Assembly: GCA_905233385.1 (NCBI GenBank)
Contig: CAJOEH010000013.1
Location: 45,118 to 109,117 of the forward strand
DNA length: 64,000 bases
Source of the DNA: an uncultured Oscillospiraceae bacterium
GTDB lineage: Bacteria > Bacillota > Clostridia > Oscillospirales > Oscillospiraceae
Reading direction: 5' to 3'
Position numbers and translations under genes: made by a program. This document shows positions 47,387 through 56,028 of this stretch, piece after piece; position 1 is the stretch's first letter; the number at the start of each line of letters is the position of its first letter. A model generated the notes under the pieces. That model did no database searches, was not told the origin of the DNA, and was given only the letters and a program-made list of their open reading frames with translations.

Positions 47387-47453
47387 TTGACCGCCTCCTT
47401 TTCCCCATTTTCTTCATTTTATTGCCTGCGGCCGCTTTTGTCAACCTTTTGCG

Positions 47454-47482
47454 TTGCTCCCTCGGCGATTTCGTGCTATAAT
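47454..47482 (+). promoter_or_regulatory. Asparaginase promoter
   Basis: TTGCTC and TATAAT with a 17-bp spacer. Confidence 0.75.
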
Positions 47483-47518
47483 ATCTGTGTGAAATCTCCC
47501 GAAAGGAGTCGCGTTACG

Positions 47519-48523
47519 ATGAAGAAAGTCCTGATGCTCGGCACCGGCGGGACGATCGCCTCCGGCATGACGGAGTGCGGCCTGACGCCCGTTCTGACGA
47601 CGGAGCAGCTCATTGAGAACGTCCCCGCGGTCACGGAGCTCTGCGAGGTCGCCTGCAAGCAGCTTTTCTCGATCGATTCCACGAATATCACGCCCGACCA
47701 TTGGCTGACGATCGCGAACGCCGTGCGTGCGCACTATGACGAATACGACGGCTTCGTGATCGTCCACGGCACGGACACGATGGCCTACACGGCCGCCGCC
47801 CTGTCCTACCTGATCCAGTATTCCCCGAAACCGATCGTTCTGACCGGCGCGCAGAAGCCGATTTTATTTGAAAACACGGATTCCAAGACGAACCTGATCG
47901 ACGCGTTCCGCGTCGCGGTGTCGGACCTCTGCGGCGTGATGATCGTCTTCAACGGGCGCGTCATCCTCGGCACCCGCGCCAGAAAGACGCGCACGACCAG
48001 TCTGCAGGCGTTTTCAAGCATCAACTATCCGCCGCTGGCGTATATGCAGAACGGCTTCCTGATGGAGTACATCCGACCGGACCGTCTGCCCGCGCCGGTC
48101 TTCTACGACAAGCTCGATCCGCGCGTCGGGCTGTTCAAAATGGCGCCGGGCACGGACTGCGATCTGCTCTCGTACCTGCTGGAGCACAACGACGGCGTGC
48201 TCGTGGAGAGCTACGGCGTGGGCGGCCTGCCCTCCTATCAGGGCAGCGGTTTCTTCGACGTGATCCGCGCCGCCATCGGGCGCGGCAAGGCCGTCGTGAT
48301 GACCACACAGGTCCAGTTCGAGGGCAGTAATTTAGCGGTCTACGACGTCGGTTACCACCTGAAAAACGATCTGCATCTTTTGGAGGCCTACGACATGACG
48401 ACCGAGGCCGCGCTGACGAAGCTGATGTGGATCCTCGGGCAGACGAAGGCGCCGAACGAGGTGCGCCGCCTGTTCTGCAAGCCGATCTCCCACGATCTGC
48501 TGTATTCAAAAGAAGACGCGTAA
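47519..48523 (+). CDS. ansA: L-asparaginase, type I
   Basis: A 334-residue cytoplasmic asparaginase (no signal peptide). The first nucleophile Thr is in LGTGGTIAS (about 7-15) and the second catalytic set in VIVHGTDTMAYTA; the TDS-type KTNLIDAFRVA block follows. It hydrolyses asparagine to aspartate and ammonia. ATG 47519 has AAAGGAG about 10 bp upstream. A monocistronic unit with promoter and terminator. Confidence 0.93.
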   Translation: MKKVLMLGTGGTIASGMTECGLTPVLTTEQLIENVPAVTELCEVACKQLFSIDSTNITPDHWLTIANAVRAHYDEYDGFVIVHGTDTMAYTAAALSYLIQYSPKPIVLTGAQKPILFENTDSKTNLIDAFRVAVSDLCGVMIVFNGRVILGTRARKTRTTSLQAFSSINYPPLAYMQNGFLMEYIRPDRLPAPVFYDKLDPRVGLFKMAPGTDCDLLSYLLEHNDGVLVESYGVGGLPSYQGSGFFDVIRAAIGRGKAVVMTTQVQFEGSNLAVYDVGYHLKNDLHLLEAYDMTTEAALTKLMWILGQTKAPNEVRRLFCKPISHDLLYSKEDA

Positions 48524-48535
48524 GCGCCGATATAA

Positions 48536-48574
48536 AATGGCACTGTGCCGAAGCACAGTGCCTTCGCTTTTTTA
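48536..48574 (+). terminator. Bidirectional terminator between ansA and pnp
   Basis: GGCACTGTG-CCGAAG-CACAGTGCC stem followed by a T-rich run; convergent gap. Confidence 0.85.
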
Positions 48575-50701
48575 TTACTGTTCGGACTCCGCCATTTCCT
48601 TCAGCGCGTCCTTGCGGCTGAAGTTGGCGCGGCCCTTCTCGTCGAAGCCCATGAACTTAACCCAGGTCATGTCGCCGACGTTCAGCACGTCCTCGACCTT
48701 CTCGACGCGGCGGTTCTCCAGCTTGGAGATGTGCACCATGCCGTCGTGGCCCGGCGCGATCTCGACGAAGGCGCCGATCGGGAGGATGCGGACGACCTTG
48801 CCGTAGTAGAGGGCGCCGACCTCGGGAACGAAGCAGATGTCGTCGATCATCTTCTTGGCGGCGTAGCCGGCCGCGCTGTCGACCGCGGCGATGAAGACGT
48901 TGCCGTCGTCGTCGATGTCGATCTTCGCGCCGGTGTCGGCGCAGATCTTCTGGATGGTCTTGCCGCCGGAGCCGATGACTTCGCGGATCTTGTCCACGGG
49001 GATGACCATCGAGATCATCTTGGGCGCGTACTCGGAAACCTCGGGACGCGGCTCGGGGATGCACGGCAGCATGACCTGCTCGAGGATCTCCAGGCGCGCC
49101 TTGCGGCAGCGCTCCAAAGCGTCCGCGATAATTTCCATCGTCAGGCCCTTGTTCTTGAGGTCCATCTGGATCGCGGTCACGCCTTCGGTGGTACCGGCGA
49201 CCTTGAAGTCCATCTCGCCGTGGAAGTCTTCCACGCCCTGGATGTCGGTGAAGGTTCTCCATTCGCCGGTCTCCTGATCGGAAATCAGGCCGCAGGAGAT
49301 GCCCGCGACGGCGCGCTTGATGGGCACGCCCGCATCCATCAGCGCCAGCGTAGAGCCGCAGATGGAGCCCTGCGAGGTGGAGCCGTTGGAGGACAGGACC
49401 TCGGAGACGACGCGGATCGCGTACGGGAACTCCTCGAGCGTCGGCAGGACGGGCAGGAGCGCCTTTTCAGCCAGAGAGCCGTGGCCGATCTCGCGACGGG
49501 AGGTCGAACGGGCGGCACGGGCTTCGCCGGTGGAGAAGGCGGGGAAATTGTAGTGGTGGATATAGCGCTTGGTCTCCTCGGAGTAGATGGTGTCCAGCTT
49601 CTGCGCGGCGGACATGGTGTTCAGCGTGCAGACGGACAGCACCTGGGTCTGACCTCTGGAGAACAGGCCGGAGCCGTGGACTCTGGGCAGGACGCCGACC
49701 TCGGCGTCGAGCGGACGGATTTCGTCCATCTGACGGCCGTCGACGCGCTTGCCGGCGAGCAGCCACTTCTTGACGACCTTCTTCTGCATCTTGTACAGGC
49801 AGACCTCGATATGCACGTCGAAATCCTCGTACTTCTCCGCGAACTTCTCGGCGAAGTCGCGGCGGGCGGCGGTCAGGCGCTCCTCGCGGATGTTCTTGTC
49901 GTCGGTGTCGAGCGCGTACTCGATCTGATCCATGCCGTAGGCGCACAGATCGTCGAGCAGGTCGTGGTTGACGGCGGCCTTCTCGAAGGTGAACTTCGGC
50001 TTGCCGATGACGGAGACGATCTCGTTGATGAACTTGACGACCTCCATGTTGGTCTCATGCGCCAGACGGATGCACTCGAGGACGATATCCTCGGGGGCTT
50101 CCTTCGCCTCGGTCTCGATCTGCACGACCTTCTCGAAGGTGGAGGAGACGCAGACGAAGCACTTCGCGGCCTCGCGCTGCTCGGAGGACGGGTTGATGAC
50201 GTACTGGCCGTCGACGAAGGCGCAGTTCGTGGTGGAGATGGGGCCGTTCCAGGGAACGTCGGACGACGCGACAGAGATGGACGCGCCGATAGCGGCGACG
50301 ATCTCAACGGGGTTGTCGTAGTCGTTCGCGAGGACGGTGCAGGTCACGACGACGTCGTTGCGCAGCTCGTCGTCGAAGAGCGGGCGCATCGGGCGGTCGA
50401 TGATGCGGCTGTTCAGGATGCCGCGCTCGGAGGGCTTGCCCTCGCGGCGGTTGAAGCTGCCGGGGATGCGGCCGACGGAGTACATTCTCTCCTCGAACTC
50501 GATGGTCAGGGGGAAGTAGTCGATGCCGGGCTTGGGATCGGGCGAACAGGTGACGGTGACGAGCACGGTGGTGTCGCCGTAGCGGCAGATGCACTCCGCG
50601 TCCGCCAGCTCCGCGACCTTGCCGGTCTCCACGGTGAAGGCGCGGCCGCCGATCATGGTCTCGAACACATGATGGTTGGGATACTGTTTTCTGGTGATCA
50701 T
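48575..50701 (-). CDS. pnp: Polyribonucleotide nucleotidyltransferase (PNPase)
   Basis: A 708-residue phosphorolytic 3'-5' exoribonuclease. It has two RNase PH cores (about 15-140 and 315-540, the second with STSRREIGHGSLAEKAL), an alpha-helical linker, a KH domain (IREVIGSGGKTIQKICADTG) and a C-terminal S1 domain (YYGKVVRILPIGAFVEIAPG). ATG 50701 follows CAGGAGG. It lies downstream of rpsO as in most bacteria, with a long leader hairpin between. Confidence 0.98.
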   Translation of the reverse strand: MITRKQYPNHHVFETMIGGRAFTVETGKVAELADAECICRYGDTTVLVTVTCSPDPKPGIDYFPLTIEFEERMYSVGRIPGSFNRREGKPSERGILNSRIIDRPMRPLFDDELRNDVVVTCTVLANDYDNPVEIVAAIGASISVASSDVPWNGPISTTNCAFVDGQYVINPSSEQREAAKCFVCVSSTFEKVVQIETEAKEAPEDIVLECIRLAHETNMEVVKFINEIVSVIGKPKFTFEKAAVNHDLLDDLCAYGMDQIEYALDTDDKNIREERLTAARRDFAEKFAEKYEDFDVHIEVCLYKMQKKVVKKWLLAGKRVDGRQMDEIRPLDAEVGVLPRVHGSGLFSRGQTQVLSVCTLNTMSAAQKLDTIYSEETKRYIHHYNFPAFSTGEARAARSTSRREIGHGSLAEKALLPVLPTLEEFPYAIRVVSEVLSSNGSTSQGSICGSTLALMDAGVPIKRAVAGISCGLISDQETGEWRTFTDIQGVEDFHGEMDFKVAGTTEGVTAIQMDLKNKGLTMEIIADALERCRKARLEILEQVMLPCIPEPRPEVSEYAPKMISMVIPVDKIREVIGSGGKTIQKICADTGAKIDIDDDGNVFIAAVDSAAGYAAKKMIDDICFVPEVGALYYGKVVRILPIGAFVEIAPGHDGMVHISKLENRRVEKVEDVLNVGDMTWVKFMGFDEKGRANFSRKDALKEMAESEQ

Positions 50702-50729
50702 TGGATAACCTCCTGTTTGATTTTTCCGC

Positions 50730-50799
50730 GGGAGGTTTAGCACTTGAAGCCGAAGCCGAATCGGGTCGGTTGCGTCTTCAACTGCTAAACTGCGCTCCC
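50730..50799 (-). promoter_or_regulatory. Long hairpin in the pnp leader
   Basis: GGGAG...TTTAGCAGTTGAAG pairs with CTTCAAGTGCTAAA...CTCCC (one mismatch and a small bulge) with an inner CCGA/TCGG stem. In E. coli a comparable rpsO-pnp leader stem is cleaved by RNase III and used for PNPase autoregulation; here the role is inferred. Confidence 0.65.
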
Positions 50800-50814
50800 G
50801 CGTGCGGGGCAGAG

Positions 50815-50842
50815 AAAAAACGGGCGGCCGCTCGGGCCGCCC
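50815..50842 (-). terminator. Terminator after rpsO
   Basis: GGGCGGCCCGAGCGGCCGCCC followed by GTTTTTT on the minus strand. Readthrough would be needed for rpsO-pnp cotranscription. Confidence 0.85.
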
Positions 50843-50854
50843 ATGCTTGCGCTA

Positions 50855-51121
50855 TTACTTACGGATGCCGAGCTTTGCGATGATGGCACGATAACGGTTG
50901 ATGTCCTTCTTTGCGAGATAGTCGAGCAGGCTGCGGCGCTTGCCGACCATCATGAGCAGGCCGCGACGGGAGTGGTTATCGTGCTTGTGCTCACGCAGGT
51001 GCTCGGTCAGCTCGTTGATACGAGCGGTGAGGATCGCGATCTGGACTTCGGGGGAACCGGTGTCGCCCTCGTGGGTCGCGTACTCGTTGATGATAGCGGT
51101 TTTCTTGTCCTTGAGGATCAT
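50855..51121 (-). CDS. rpsO: 30S ribosomal protein S15
   Basis: An 88-residue S15, a primary 16S rRNA binder. The family core [20 protein letters not shown] and [19 protein letters not shown] is intact, ending in [15 protein letters not shown] 51121 was chosen on length and the AAAGGTGG upstream; a start four codons earlier is possible. Confidence 0.98.
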   Translation of the reverse strand: MILKDKKTAIINEYATHEGDTGSPEVQIAILTARINELTEHLREHKHDNHSRRGLLMMVGKRRSLLDYLAKKDINRYRAIIAKLGIRK

Positions 51122-51239
51122 TGGTTTTTCCACCTTTCAAAAATATTTTCCAACGGCTAAGCCCGGGACGGCGGAATGCTGTTTTTCAGCGGTCTCCCAG
51201 GGCTGGGCGCGCGGATCGTGGCCGGCTGAACGCCAGCCG

Positions 51240-51752
51240 TTATAATGTATCACGCTTTGCGGGAAAAGTAAAGAAAAATTTTTCAGAAAATGCGGTTTTT
51301 TCCGAAATTTTTACCCGTTCCAGACGCAGCAGCGTCCGTTTTATGGGTAATCCGCCCGTAAAACCGCCCAAACCGTTCGCCGCGACGACGCGATGGCACG
51401 GAAAAACGATCAAAAGCGGGTTCTTCCCGACCGCGTTCGCGACGGCGCGGCAGGCGGTCGGCCGGCCGATCGCCTGCGCCAGATCGCCGTAGGTGACGAC
51501 CTTTCCGAAGGGGATCGCCGCGAGTGTTTTCCACACGGCGCGCTGAAACGGCGTGCCCTGCGGCGCGGTCTCTAACGAAAATTCTTTCCGCTTTCCGTCA
51601 AAATATTCCATGAGCTGCGCCGCCGCGCGGTCGGTCGCAGGGTCGGGATCGTCCTCTCCTGCTCTGTCCGTCAGGGTGATCCCTGTGAGCTTCCCGTCCT
51701 GCGCCGTCAGGCGCAGGACGCCGATCGGGCTTTGCAGATAGCGGACGCTCAC
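51240..51752 (-). CDS. ogt: Methylated-DNA-[protein]-cysteine S-methyltransferase
   Basis: A 170-residue suicide repair protein taking alkyl groups from O6-alkylguanine. The active site VFPCHRVVAANG, the HTH helix TYGDLAQAIGRPTACRAVANA and the closing GGFTGGLPIKRTLLRLE are complete. A short basic/aromatic tail follows. The GTG start overlaps the dCMP deaminase stop (GTGA), so the two genes are translationally coupled. Confidence 0.95.
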   Translation of the reverse strand: MSVRYLQSPIGVLRLTAQDGKLTGITLTDRAGEDDPDPATDRAAAQLMEYFDGKRKEFSLETAPQGTPFQRAVWKTLAAIPFGKVVTYGDLAQAIGRPTACRAVANAVGKNPLLIVFPCHRVVAANGLGGFTGGLPIKRTLLRLERVKISEKTAFSEKFFFTFPAKRDTL

Positions 51753-52234
51753 AGCGCGACGTCGTAGTTTAGAGTCAGCTCTTTCAGGCCGCTTTCCAGG
51801 CGGCGATAGCGCACGCCCGCCGCGTCCAGCATCCGTTTGGAGGCGACGTTGCCCTCGGTGCCGCAGTACTTGTCCGACAGATAGATGATCTCGCGGATGC
51901 CGCTCTGGATGATCGCCTTCGCGCACTCGTTGCACGGGAACAGGCCGACGTAGATCCTTGCGCCGCTGAGCTTTCTGCCGCCCGCGTTCAAAATCGCGTT
52001 CAGCTCCGCGTGGACGACGTAGGGGTACTTGGTCTCCGTACCCTCGCGCTCCCACGGAAACTCGTCGTCGCTGCAGCCGTTGGGAAAGCCGTTGTAGCCG
52101 GTGGAGACGATGATGTTCTCCTTTGATACGATGCACGCGCCGACCTGCGTGTTGGGATCCTTGCTGCGGTTGGCGGCCAGCAGGGCGATGCCCATAAAGT
52201 ATTCATCCCACGAAATGTAGCCTTGTCTTTTCAT
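51749..52234 (-). CDS. dCMP deaminase (ComEB-like)
   Basis: A 161-residue zinc deaminase supplying dUMP for thymidylate synthesis. Zinc and catalytic residues are in VVHAELNAILNAG (H-A-E) and LFPCNECAKAIIQSG (P-C-x2-C); the N-terminal WDEYFMGIALLAANRSKDPN is typical, and a further zinc-site Cys may lie in NGFPNGCSDDEFPW. It is the middle gene of a COG2426-deaminase-ogt operon. Confidence 0.95.
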   Translation of the reverse strand: MKRQGYISWDEYFMGIALLAANRSKDPNTQVGACIVSKENIIVSTGYNGFPNGCSDDEFPWEREGTETKYPYVVHAELNAILNAGGRKLSGARIYVGLFPCNECAKAIIQSGIREIIYLSDKYCGTEGNVASKRMLDAAGVRYRRLESGLKELTLNYDVAL

Positions 52235-52246
52235 AGTGCCCTCCTG

Positions 52247-52714
52247 TCAGATCAGAAAATCCAGCGCGTGGATGCCGAGCGTCACGATCAGCGTGACCGC
52301 CACGGCGGCGATCAGCACGCCGACGAAGATCGTCGGCAGGGCGCGCTTGATGCGCATGTTCATCAGCGCGGCGACCAGCGCGCCCGTCCACGCACCCGTG
52401 CCGGGCAGGGGGATGGCGACGAGCAGGCACAGGCCGATCGTCTCGGACTTCTTGACCCTGCCGCTCTTCTTCGCCGCTCTCGCCTCGAACTTCTCCGCGA
52501 TCTTCGCCATCTTCGGGAATCGCTTCATCCACGCGAAGATGCGCCGGATGAAGAGCAGGATAAACGGGATCGGGAGCATATTGCCCAGGACCGCGAGCGC
52601 AAAGACCAGCCACGGCTTCAGCCCTGCGGTAAGAATGCCGTAAGGGATCGCGCCGCGCAGCTCCACGACCGGGATCATCGATATTAAGAAAGTGATCAGC
52701 GCTTTTGTCAGCAT
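52247..52714 (-). CDS. COG2426 small multidrug export-like membrane protein
   Basis: A 155-residue membrane protein with the family start LISMIPVVELRGAIPYGI and the second motif LLVAIPLPGTGAWTGALVAAL, and about four spans. A basic linker (RAAKKSGRVKKSE) separates two halves resembling a DedA/SNARE-associated fold. The named drug-export role rests on annotation habit, not direct proof. First gene of the operon. Confidence 0.85.
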   Translation of the reverse strand: MLTKALITFLISMIPVVELRGAIPYGILTAGLKPWLVFALAVLGNMLPIPFILLFIRRIFAWMKRFPKMAKIAEKFEARAAKKSGRVKKSETIGLCLLVAIPLPGTGAWTGALVAALMNMRIKRALPTIFVGVLIAAVAVTLIVTLGIHALDFLI

Positions 52715-52751
52715 GGTATGTTCTCACTTTGTTTTTGTCGTATGTTCTAAT

Positions 52752-52780
52752 AGTATAACAAAGAAATGCCCGCCGGTCAA
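52752..52780 (-). promoter_or_regulatory. Promoter of the COG2426-deaminase-ogt operon
   Basis: TTGACC and TATACT with a 17-bp spacer on the minus strand. Confidence 0.75.
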
Positions 52781-52816
52781 GGCAGGCATGCCGGAAATAC
52801 GCAGAATTCTCCTCCG

Positions 52817-53126
52817 CGTCATTGCGAGCCGGTTGAAAACCGGCGTGGCAATCTGTCCGTCGCAGGATTGGGAAACCGTACCGTATTACGTAGAATCTAC
52901 CAGGTTTGTCATTCCCAGCAGCCGCAAGGCTGCGAGCGGGAATCTGTCCCTTGCAGGTATGGTACGCGTTCCATTTCACGAAAAAGTGTCCCGCGTCGAT
53001 AAGCACAGATTGCCCGCGTAAAGCGGGCAATGACAGAACTTTGATACGTATGGTATTACGATAAAGTGTCCCGCATCGAGTGGCACAGATTGCCACGGCT
53101 TGCTCTGCAAGCCGTGGCAATGACAG
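52817..53126. repeat. Family A palindromic elements, copy 4 (compound)
   Basis: GTCATTGCGAGCCGG...GTGGCAATCTGTCCGTCGCAGG, then GTCATTCCCAGC...GGGAATCTGTCC, AAAAGTGTCCCGCGTCGATA with CACAGATTGCCCGCG...GGGCAATGACAG, and a further AAAGTGTCCCGCATCGAG unit ending GTGGCAATGACAG. At least three palindromic units lie in tandem; no gene lies in 52781-53189. Confidence 0.85.
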
Positions 53127-53152
53127 GAACGAAGGATTATCCGTAATACGAG

Positions 53153-53184
53153 AAAAATGCCCGCCGGGGAGGGCGGGCATTTCC
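53153..53184 (-). terminator. Terminator of the selenium-type operon
   Basis: AAATGCCCGCC-CTCCCC-GGCGGGCATTTTT on the minus strand, just after the DUF3343 gene. Confidence 0.85.
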
Positions 53185-53189
53185 GTTCG

Positions 53190-53429
53190 TTATTCAAATT
53201 CGCGCAGCAGGTCCGCGCAGTCGCCGCACAGGGCGTAGACCGCCTCGGTGTCGCCGTCCAGCTTGTCGTAACAGGGATCGTCCGCGCTGTAGAATACGCA
53301 GGTGCCGCAGGAAGACGAGATCTTCCGCGGGACGGGCGCCATCCGCGCCGTGATCCTCGCCGCCGAGAGCGAGCGGTGCGTTTTCAGCGCGGCGAGATGG
53401 GTGTGGAAGGTCGCAAGATACTCGTTCAT
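53190..53429 (-). CDS. DUF3343 protein, putative Se/S carrier
   Basis: A 79-residue protein with SLSAARITARMAPVPRKISS followed by CGTC, the DUF3343 pattern, plus a later CGDC pair. DUF3343 proteins accompany YedE/YedF in selenium-handling loci and are proposed carriers of Se or S. It overlaps the TusA-like gene by 4 bp (ATGA) and is last in the operon. Confidence 0.85.
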   Translation of the reverse strand: MNEYLATFHTHLAALKTHRSLSAARITARMAPVPRKISSSCGTCVFYSADDPCYDKLDGDTEAVYALCGDCADLLREFE

Positions 53430-53635
53430 CGCTTCGTGAGAACCAGAGAATATTCGTCGTCTTCCAGCTCCTTCACCGCCACGTCGTAGCCGTTGTTGTT
53501 GGCGAAGCGCGTCACGTTGCCGACCGCCGTCTGATTGTCCACGAGGACTTCCAGCGTATCGGGGTTGTTTTTCTTGATCTCGTTCTGCGTCTTGATGACG
53601 GGCAGCGGGCAGGAAAGGCCTCTTGCGTCTACCAT
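53426..53635 (-). CDS. TusA/YedF-type sulfurtransferase-like protein
   Basis: A 69-residue TusA-fold protein with the active Cys at position 9 in DARGLSCPLPVIKT. In YedE neighbourhoods such proteins are called YedF and may pass persulfide or perselenide. The C-terminal DUF domain of longer YedF is absent. Its start is 1 bp after the YedE stop. Confidence 0.9.
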   Translation of the reverse strand: MVDARGLSCPLPVIKTQNEIKKNNPDTLEVLVDNQTAVGNVTRFANNNGYDVAVKELEDDEYSLVLTKR

Positions 53636-53636
53636 A

Positions 53637-54710
53637 TTACTGCTCCTTCTTGAGGTGGGTAACGGAGATGATCAGAATCACCACAAGGCAGACGATCGTC
53701 GCGATCGGGCCGTTGTCGCCCGTGCCGGCGGCGGAAGACGCAGTCTTGAGGGTGTGGGCAGCAGCAGCGCCGCAGATCATGCCGAGGACGGTGACCGCGC
53801 TGTCGGTGTTGCCCTCGCCAGCGAGGACGAGCTGACGCAGCGGGCAGCCGCCGAGCAGGGCGCAGCCCCAGCCGACGACGGTCATGCCGAGCAGGTTCCA
53901 CAGCCATTCGGTGTGGGCGATGGGCTGATCTTCAAAGCCCCATTTCAGGTTGCCGAGGATGGCGTTGCCGACCAGAACGGCGACAATAATGCAGCCGAAG
54001 GCGGCCAGCAGGCCGAATTCCTTGAACATGACGGCGTCACGAACGCCGCCGACCATGCACAGGCGGCTCTTCTGCGCCAGCGCGCCGACGATCAGGCCGA
54101 TGCCGAGCGAGAGCAGGATGGGCGCGTGCATGGAGCCGGGGCCTTCGGTAGAGAACGCGAAGTAAGTAACGCCGCCGATCAGGGTGAGGACAAAGCCGAA
54201 GATGAGCATGACGGGGAAGACAAGTCCTTCGACCTTGCTCTGCTTATAGGCTCTGCCGAGCGAGAAGTTGTGCTTCAGGAAGAAAACGCCGATCAGGATG
54301 CCGAGCACGAAGCCGACCAGGCCGATGATCGCGTTCAGGTCGCCGCCGCCGATACGGATGACCATGCGGAGCGGGCAGCCGAGGAAGACCAGCGCGCCGA
54401 CCATGACCGCCGCGCCGAGCGTGAAGCGGATGATGGGGGAGCTGCCCGCCTTCGGCTTGAATTCCTTGCCGATGAACGCCATAATGCAGGCGCCGACAAC
54501 GATGCCGAGGATCTCCGGACGGAAATACTGGACGACGCCTGCGCCGTGAAGCTTCAGCGCGCCGGCGATGTCACGCTCGAAGCAGGCGATGCAGAAGCCC
54601 ATGTTCTTCGGGTTGCCGAAGGCCGTCAGGACGACTGCTCCCGCACCGACCAGAAGACCGGTCAGCATGACGAGCCAGTACTTTTTGAAAAAGTTCTGTT
54701 TCTTTTCCAT
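53637..54710 (-). CDS. yedE: YedE-family putative selenium transporter
   Basis: A 357-residue membrane protein of the YeeE/YedE family with about ten spans. The family motif occurs twice: FLGCPLRMVIRIGGGD (about 111-126) and LLGGCPLRQLVLAGEGN (about 285-302). A third Cys block, FCIACFERDIAG, is near the start. It is inferred to import selenium or sulfur (thiosulfate-like) species. ATG 54710 follows GAGGGATTATTC. It leads yedE-yedF-DUF3343. Confidence 0.9.
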   Translation of the reverse strand: MEKKQNFFKKYWLVMLTGLLVGAGAVVLTAFGNPKNMGFCIACFERDIAGALKLHGAGVVQYFRPEILGIVVGACIMAFIGKEFKPKAGSSPIIRFTLGAAVMVGALVFLGCPLRMVIRIGGGDLNAIIGLVGFVLGILIGVFFLKHNFSLGRAYKQSKVEGLVFPVMLIFGFVLTLIGGVTYFAFSTEGPGSMHAPILLSLGIGLIVGALAQKSRLCMVGGVRDAVMFKEFGLLAAFGCIIVAVLVGNAILGNLKWGFEDQPIAHTEWLWNLLGMTVVGWGCALLGGCPLRQLVLAGEGNTDSAVTVLGMICGAAAAHTLKTASSAAGTGDNGPIATIVCLVVILIISVTHLKKEQ

Positions 54711-54757
54711 GAATAATCCCTCTTTCATAGATTTTGTTTTCGCTTGGGAATAAAATA

Positions 54758-54786
54758 AGTATAACGCTGCCGTTATTTTTTGTCAA
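54758..54786 (-). promoter_or_regulatory. Promoter of yedE-yedF-DUF3343
   Basis: TTGACA and TATACT with a 17-bp spacer on the minus strand. Confidence 0.8.
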
Positions 54787-54830
54787 GTATCACGAGTTTT
54801 TTTCCGCGCACCGGTTTTTCGCCGTTTCTC

Positions 54831-54858
54831 TTGTCAAATCGCGCAGATATGTTATAAT
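54831..54858 (+). promoter_or_regulatory. Promoter of the cysteine desulfurase-like gene
   Basis: TTGTCA and TATAAT with a 16-bp spacer; its -35 box lies 45 bp from that of the divergent yedE promoter. Confidence 0.8.
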
Positions 54859-54882
54859 GAAAAAAACGAAACGGAGGCAGCC

Positions 54883-56022
54883 ATGATCTATCTGGACAAT
54901 GCCGCGACGGCGTTCCCGAAGGCGCCCGGAGTCAGCGACCAAATGAAATACTATCTCGACCGCGTCGGCGCGAGCCTCAACCGCGGCGTGTACGCGCCGG
55001 CGCAGGAGGTCGGGCTGAAAACATTGACCCTTCGCGAGCAGCTCGCCGCGTTCTTCCGCCATCCCAACCCGAATCACGTCATCCTGACCTCCGGCTGCAC
55101 CGCCGCCCTCAATATGGCGATCAAGGGTCTGCTGCGCGAGGGCGATCACGTCCTCGTCAGCTCGCTGGAGCACAACGCGGTCATGCGGCCGCTCGTGCAG
55201 CTCGGCGTCGCCTTCGACCGCGTCCCCTGCGACAGCGAGGGCTTCCTCCGCGCCGATCTGATCGAGCCGCTGCTCCGCCCCAACACGAAGCTGTTCATTC
55301 TCAACCACGCCTCCAACGTCTGCGGCACGGTGCAGAACGCCGAGGCAGTCGGAATATTATGTAAACTTCACGGCATTCCCCTGCTCTTAGACGGCGCGCA
55401 GAGCGCGGGGCACGTTCCGGTGGATTTCGAGGCGTTCGGATTGAGCGCGCTCGCCGTTCCCGCGCACAAGGGTCTGCTCGGGCCGCAGGGCGTCGGCGCC
55501 CTGCTCGTCACGCCGGAGTTCGCCGCGAAGCTGACCCCCCTGCTTGCAGGCGGGACGGGCAGCGTCTCCGATTCCGAGGAGATCCCGCCGTACATGCCCG
55601 ACCGCTTCGAGCCGGGCACGCCCAACCTGCCGGGCATTTTCGGCTGGTCGGCCGCGATGGATTATGTAAACCAAGTCGGTTTGGACGCGCTCCGCCGTCA
55701 CGAGACCGCGCTGACCGCGCGCTTCCTCAAAGGACTGGCGGAGATCGAACACCTCCGCGTGGTCGGCACGAAGGATGTTTCCCGCCGCGTCGGCGTGATC
55801 GGCGTGGACTTCGCGAACATTGACAACGCCGAGGCGGCCGACCGTCTGGAGCGCGAGTTCGGCATCCTGACGCGCTGCGGGATGCACTGCGCGCCGGCGG
55901 CGCACAGGGCGCTCGCCACCTTCCCGCAGGGCGTCGTCCGCTTCTCGGTCGGCGCGTTCACGACAGAAACAGAAATCAACGCGGCAGTCAATGCCGTCCG
56001 CATCCTCGCGGAAGAAAGGTGA
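54883..56022 (+). CDS. Cysteine desulfurase-like / selenocysteine-lyase-like PLP enzyme
   Basis: A 379-residue class V aminotransferase. It begins IYLDNAATAFPKAPGVSDQM; PLP Lys K196 lies in VPAHKGLLGPQGVG, and catalytic Cys candidates C332 and C336 are in LTRCGMHCAPAAHRAL. The family frees S or Se from cysteine or selenocysteine. Divergent pairing with yedE/yedF/DUF3343 argues for a role in Se/S delivery. ATG follows GGAGGCAGCC. The SDR gene follows after 6 bp. Confidence 0.92.
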   Translation: MIYLDNAATAFPKAPGVSDQMKYYLDRVGASLNRGVYAPAQEVGLKTLTLREQLAAFFRHPNPNHVILTSGCTAALNMAIKGLLREGDHVLVSSLEHNAVMRPLVQLGVAFDRVPCDSEGFLRADLIEPLLRPNTKLFILNHASNVCGTVQNAEAVGILCKLHGIPLLLDGAQSAGHVPVDFEAFGLSALAVPAHKGLLGPQGVGALLVTPEFAAKLTPLLAGGTGSVSDSEEIPPYMPDRFEPGTPNLPGIFGWSAAMDYVNQVGLDALRRHETALTARFLKGLAEIEHLRVVGTKDVSRRVGVIGVDFANIDNAEAADRLEREFGILTRCGMHCAPAAHRALATFPQGVVRFSVGAFTTETEINAAVNAVRILAEER

Positions 56023-56028
56023 AGAACT

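Noticed and set aside
48545..50740. 731-codon open frame opposite pnp
   Set aside because: Antisense artefact of GC-rich codons; begins inside the ansA-pnp terminator.
53190..54710. Possible selenocysteine UGA in the selenium-type cluster
   Set aside because: All expected cysteines (C9 of the TusA-like protein, CPLR motifs of YedE, CGTC of DUF3343) are encoded as Cys, and frames end at normal stops.
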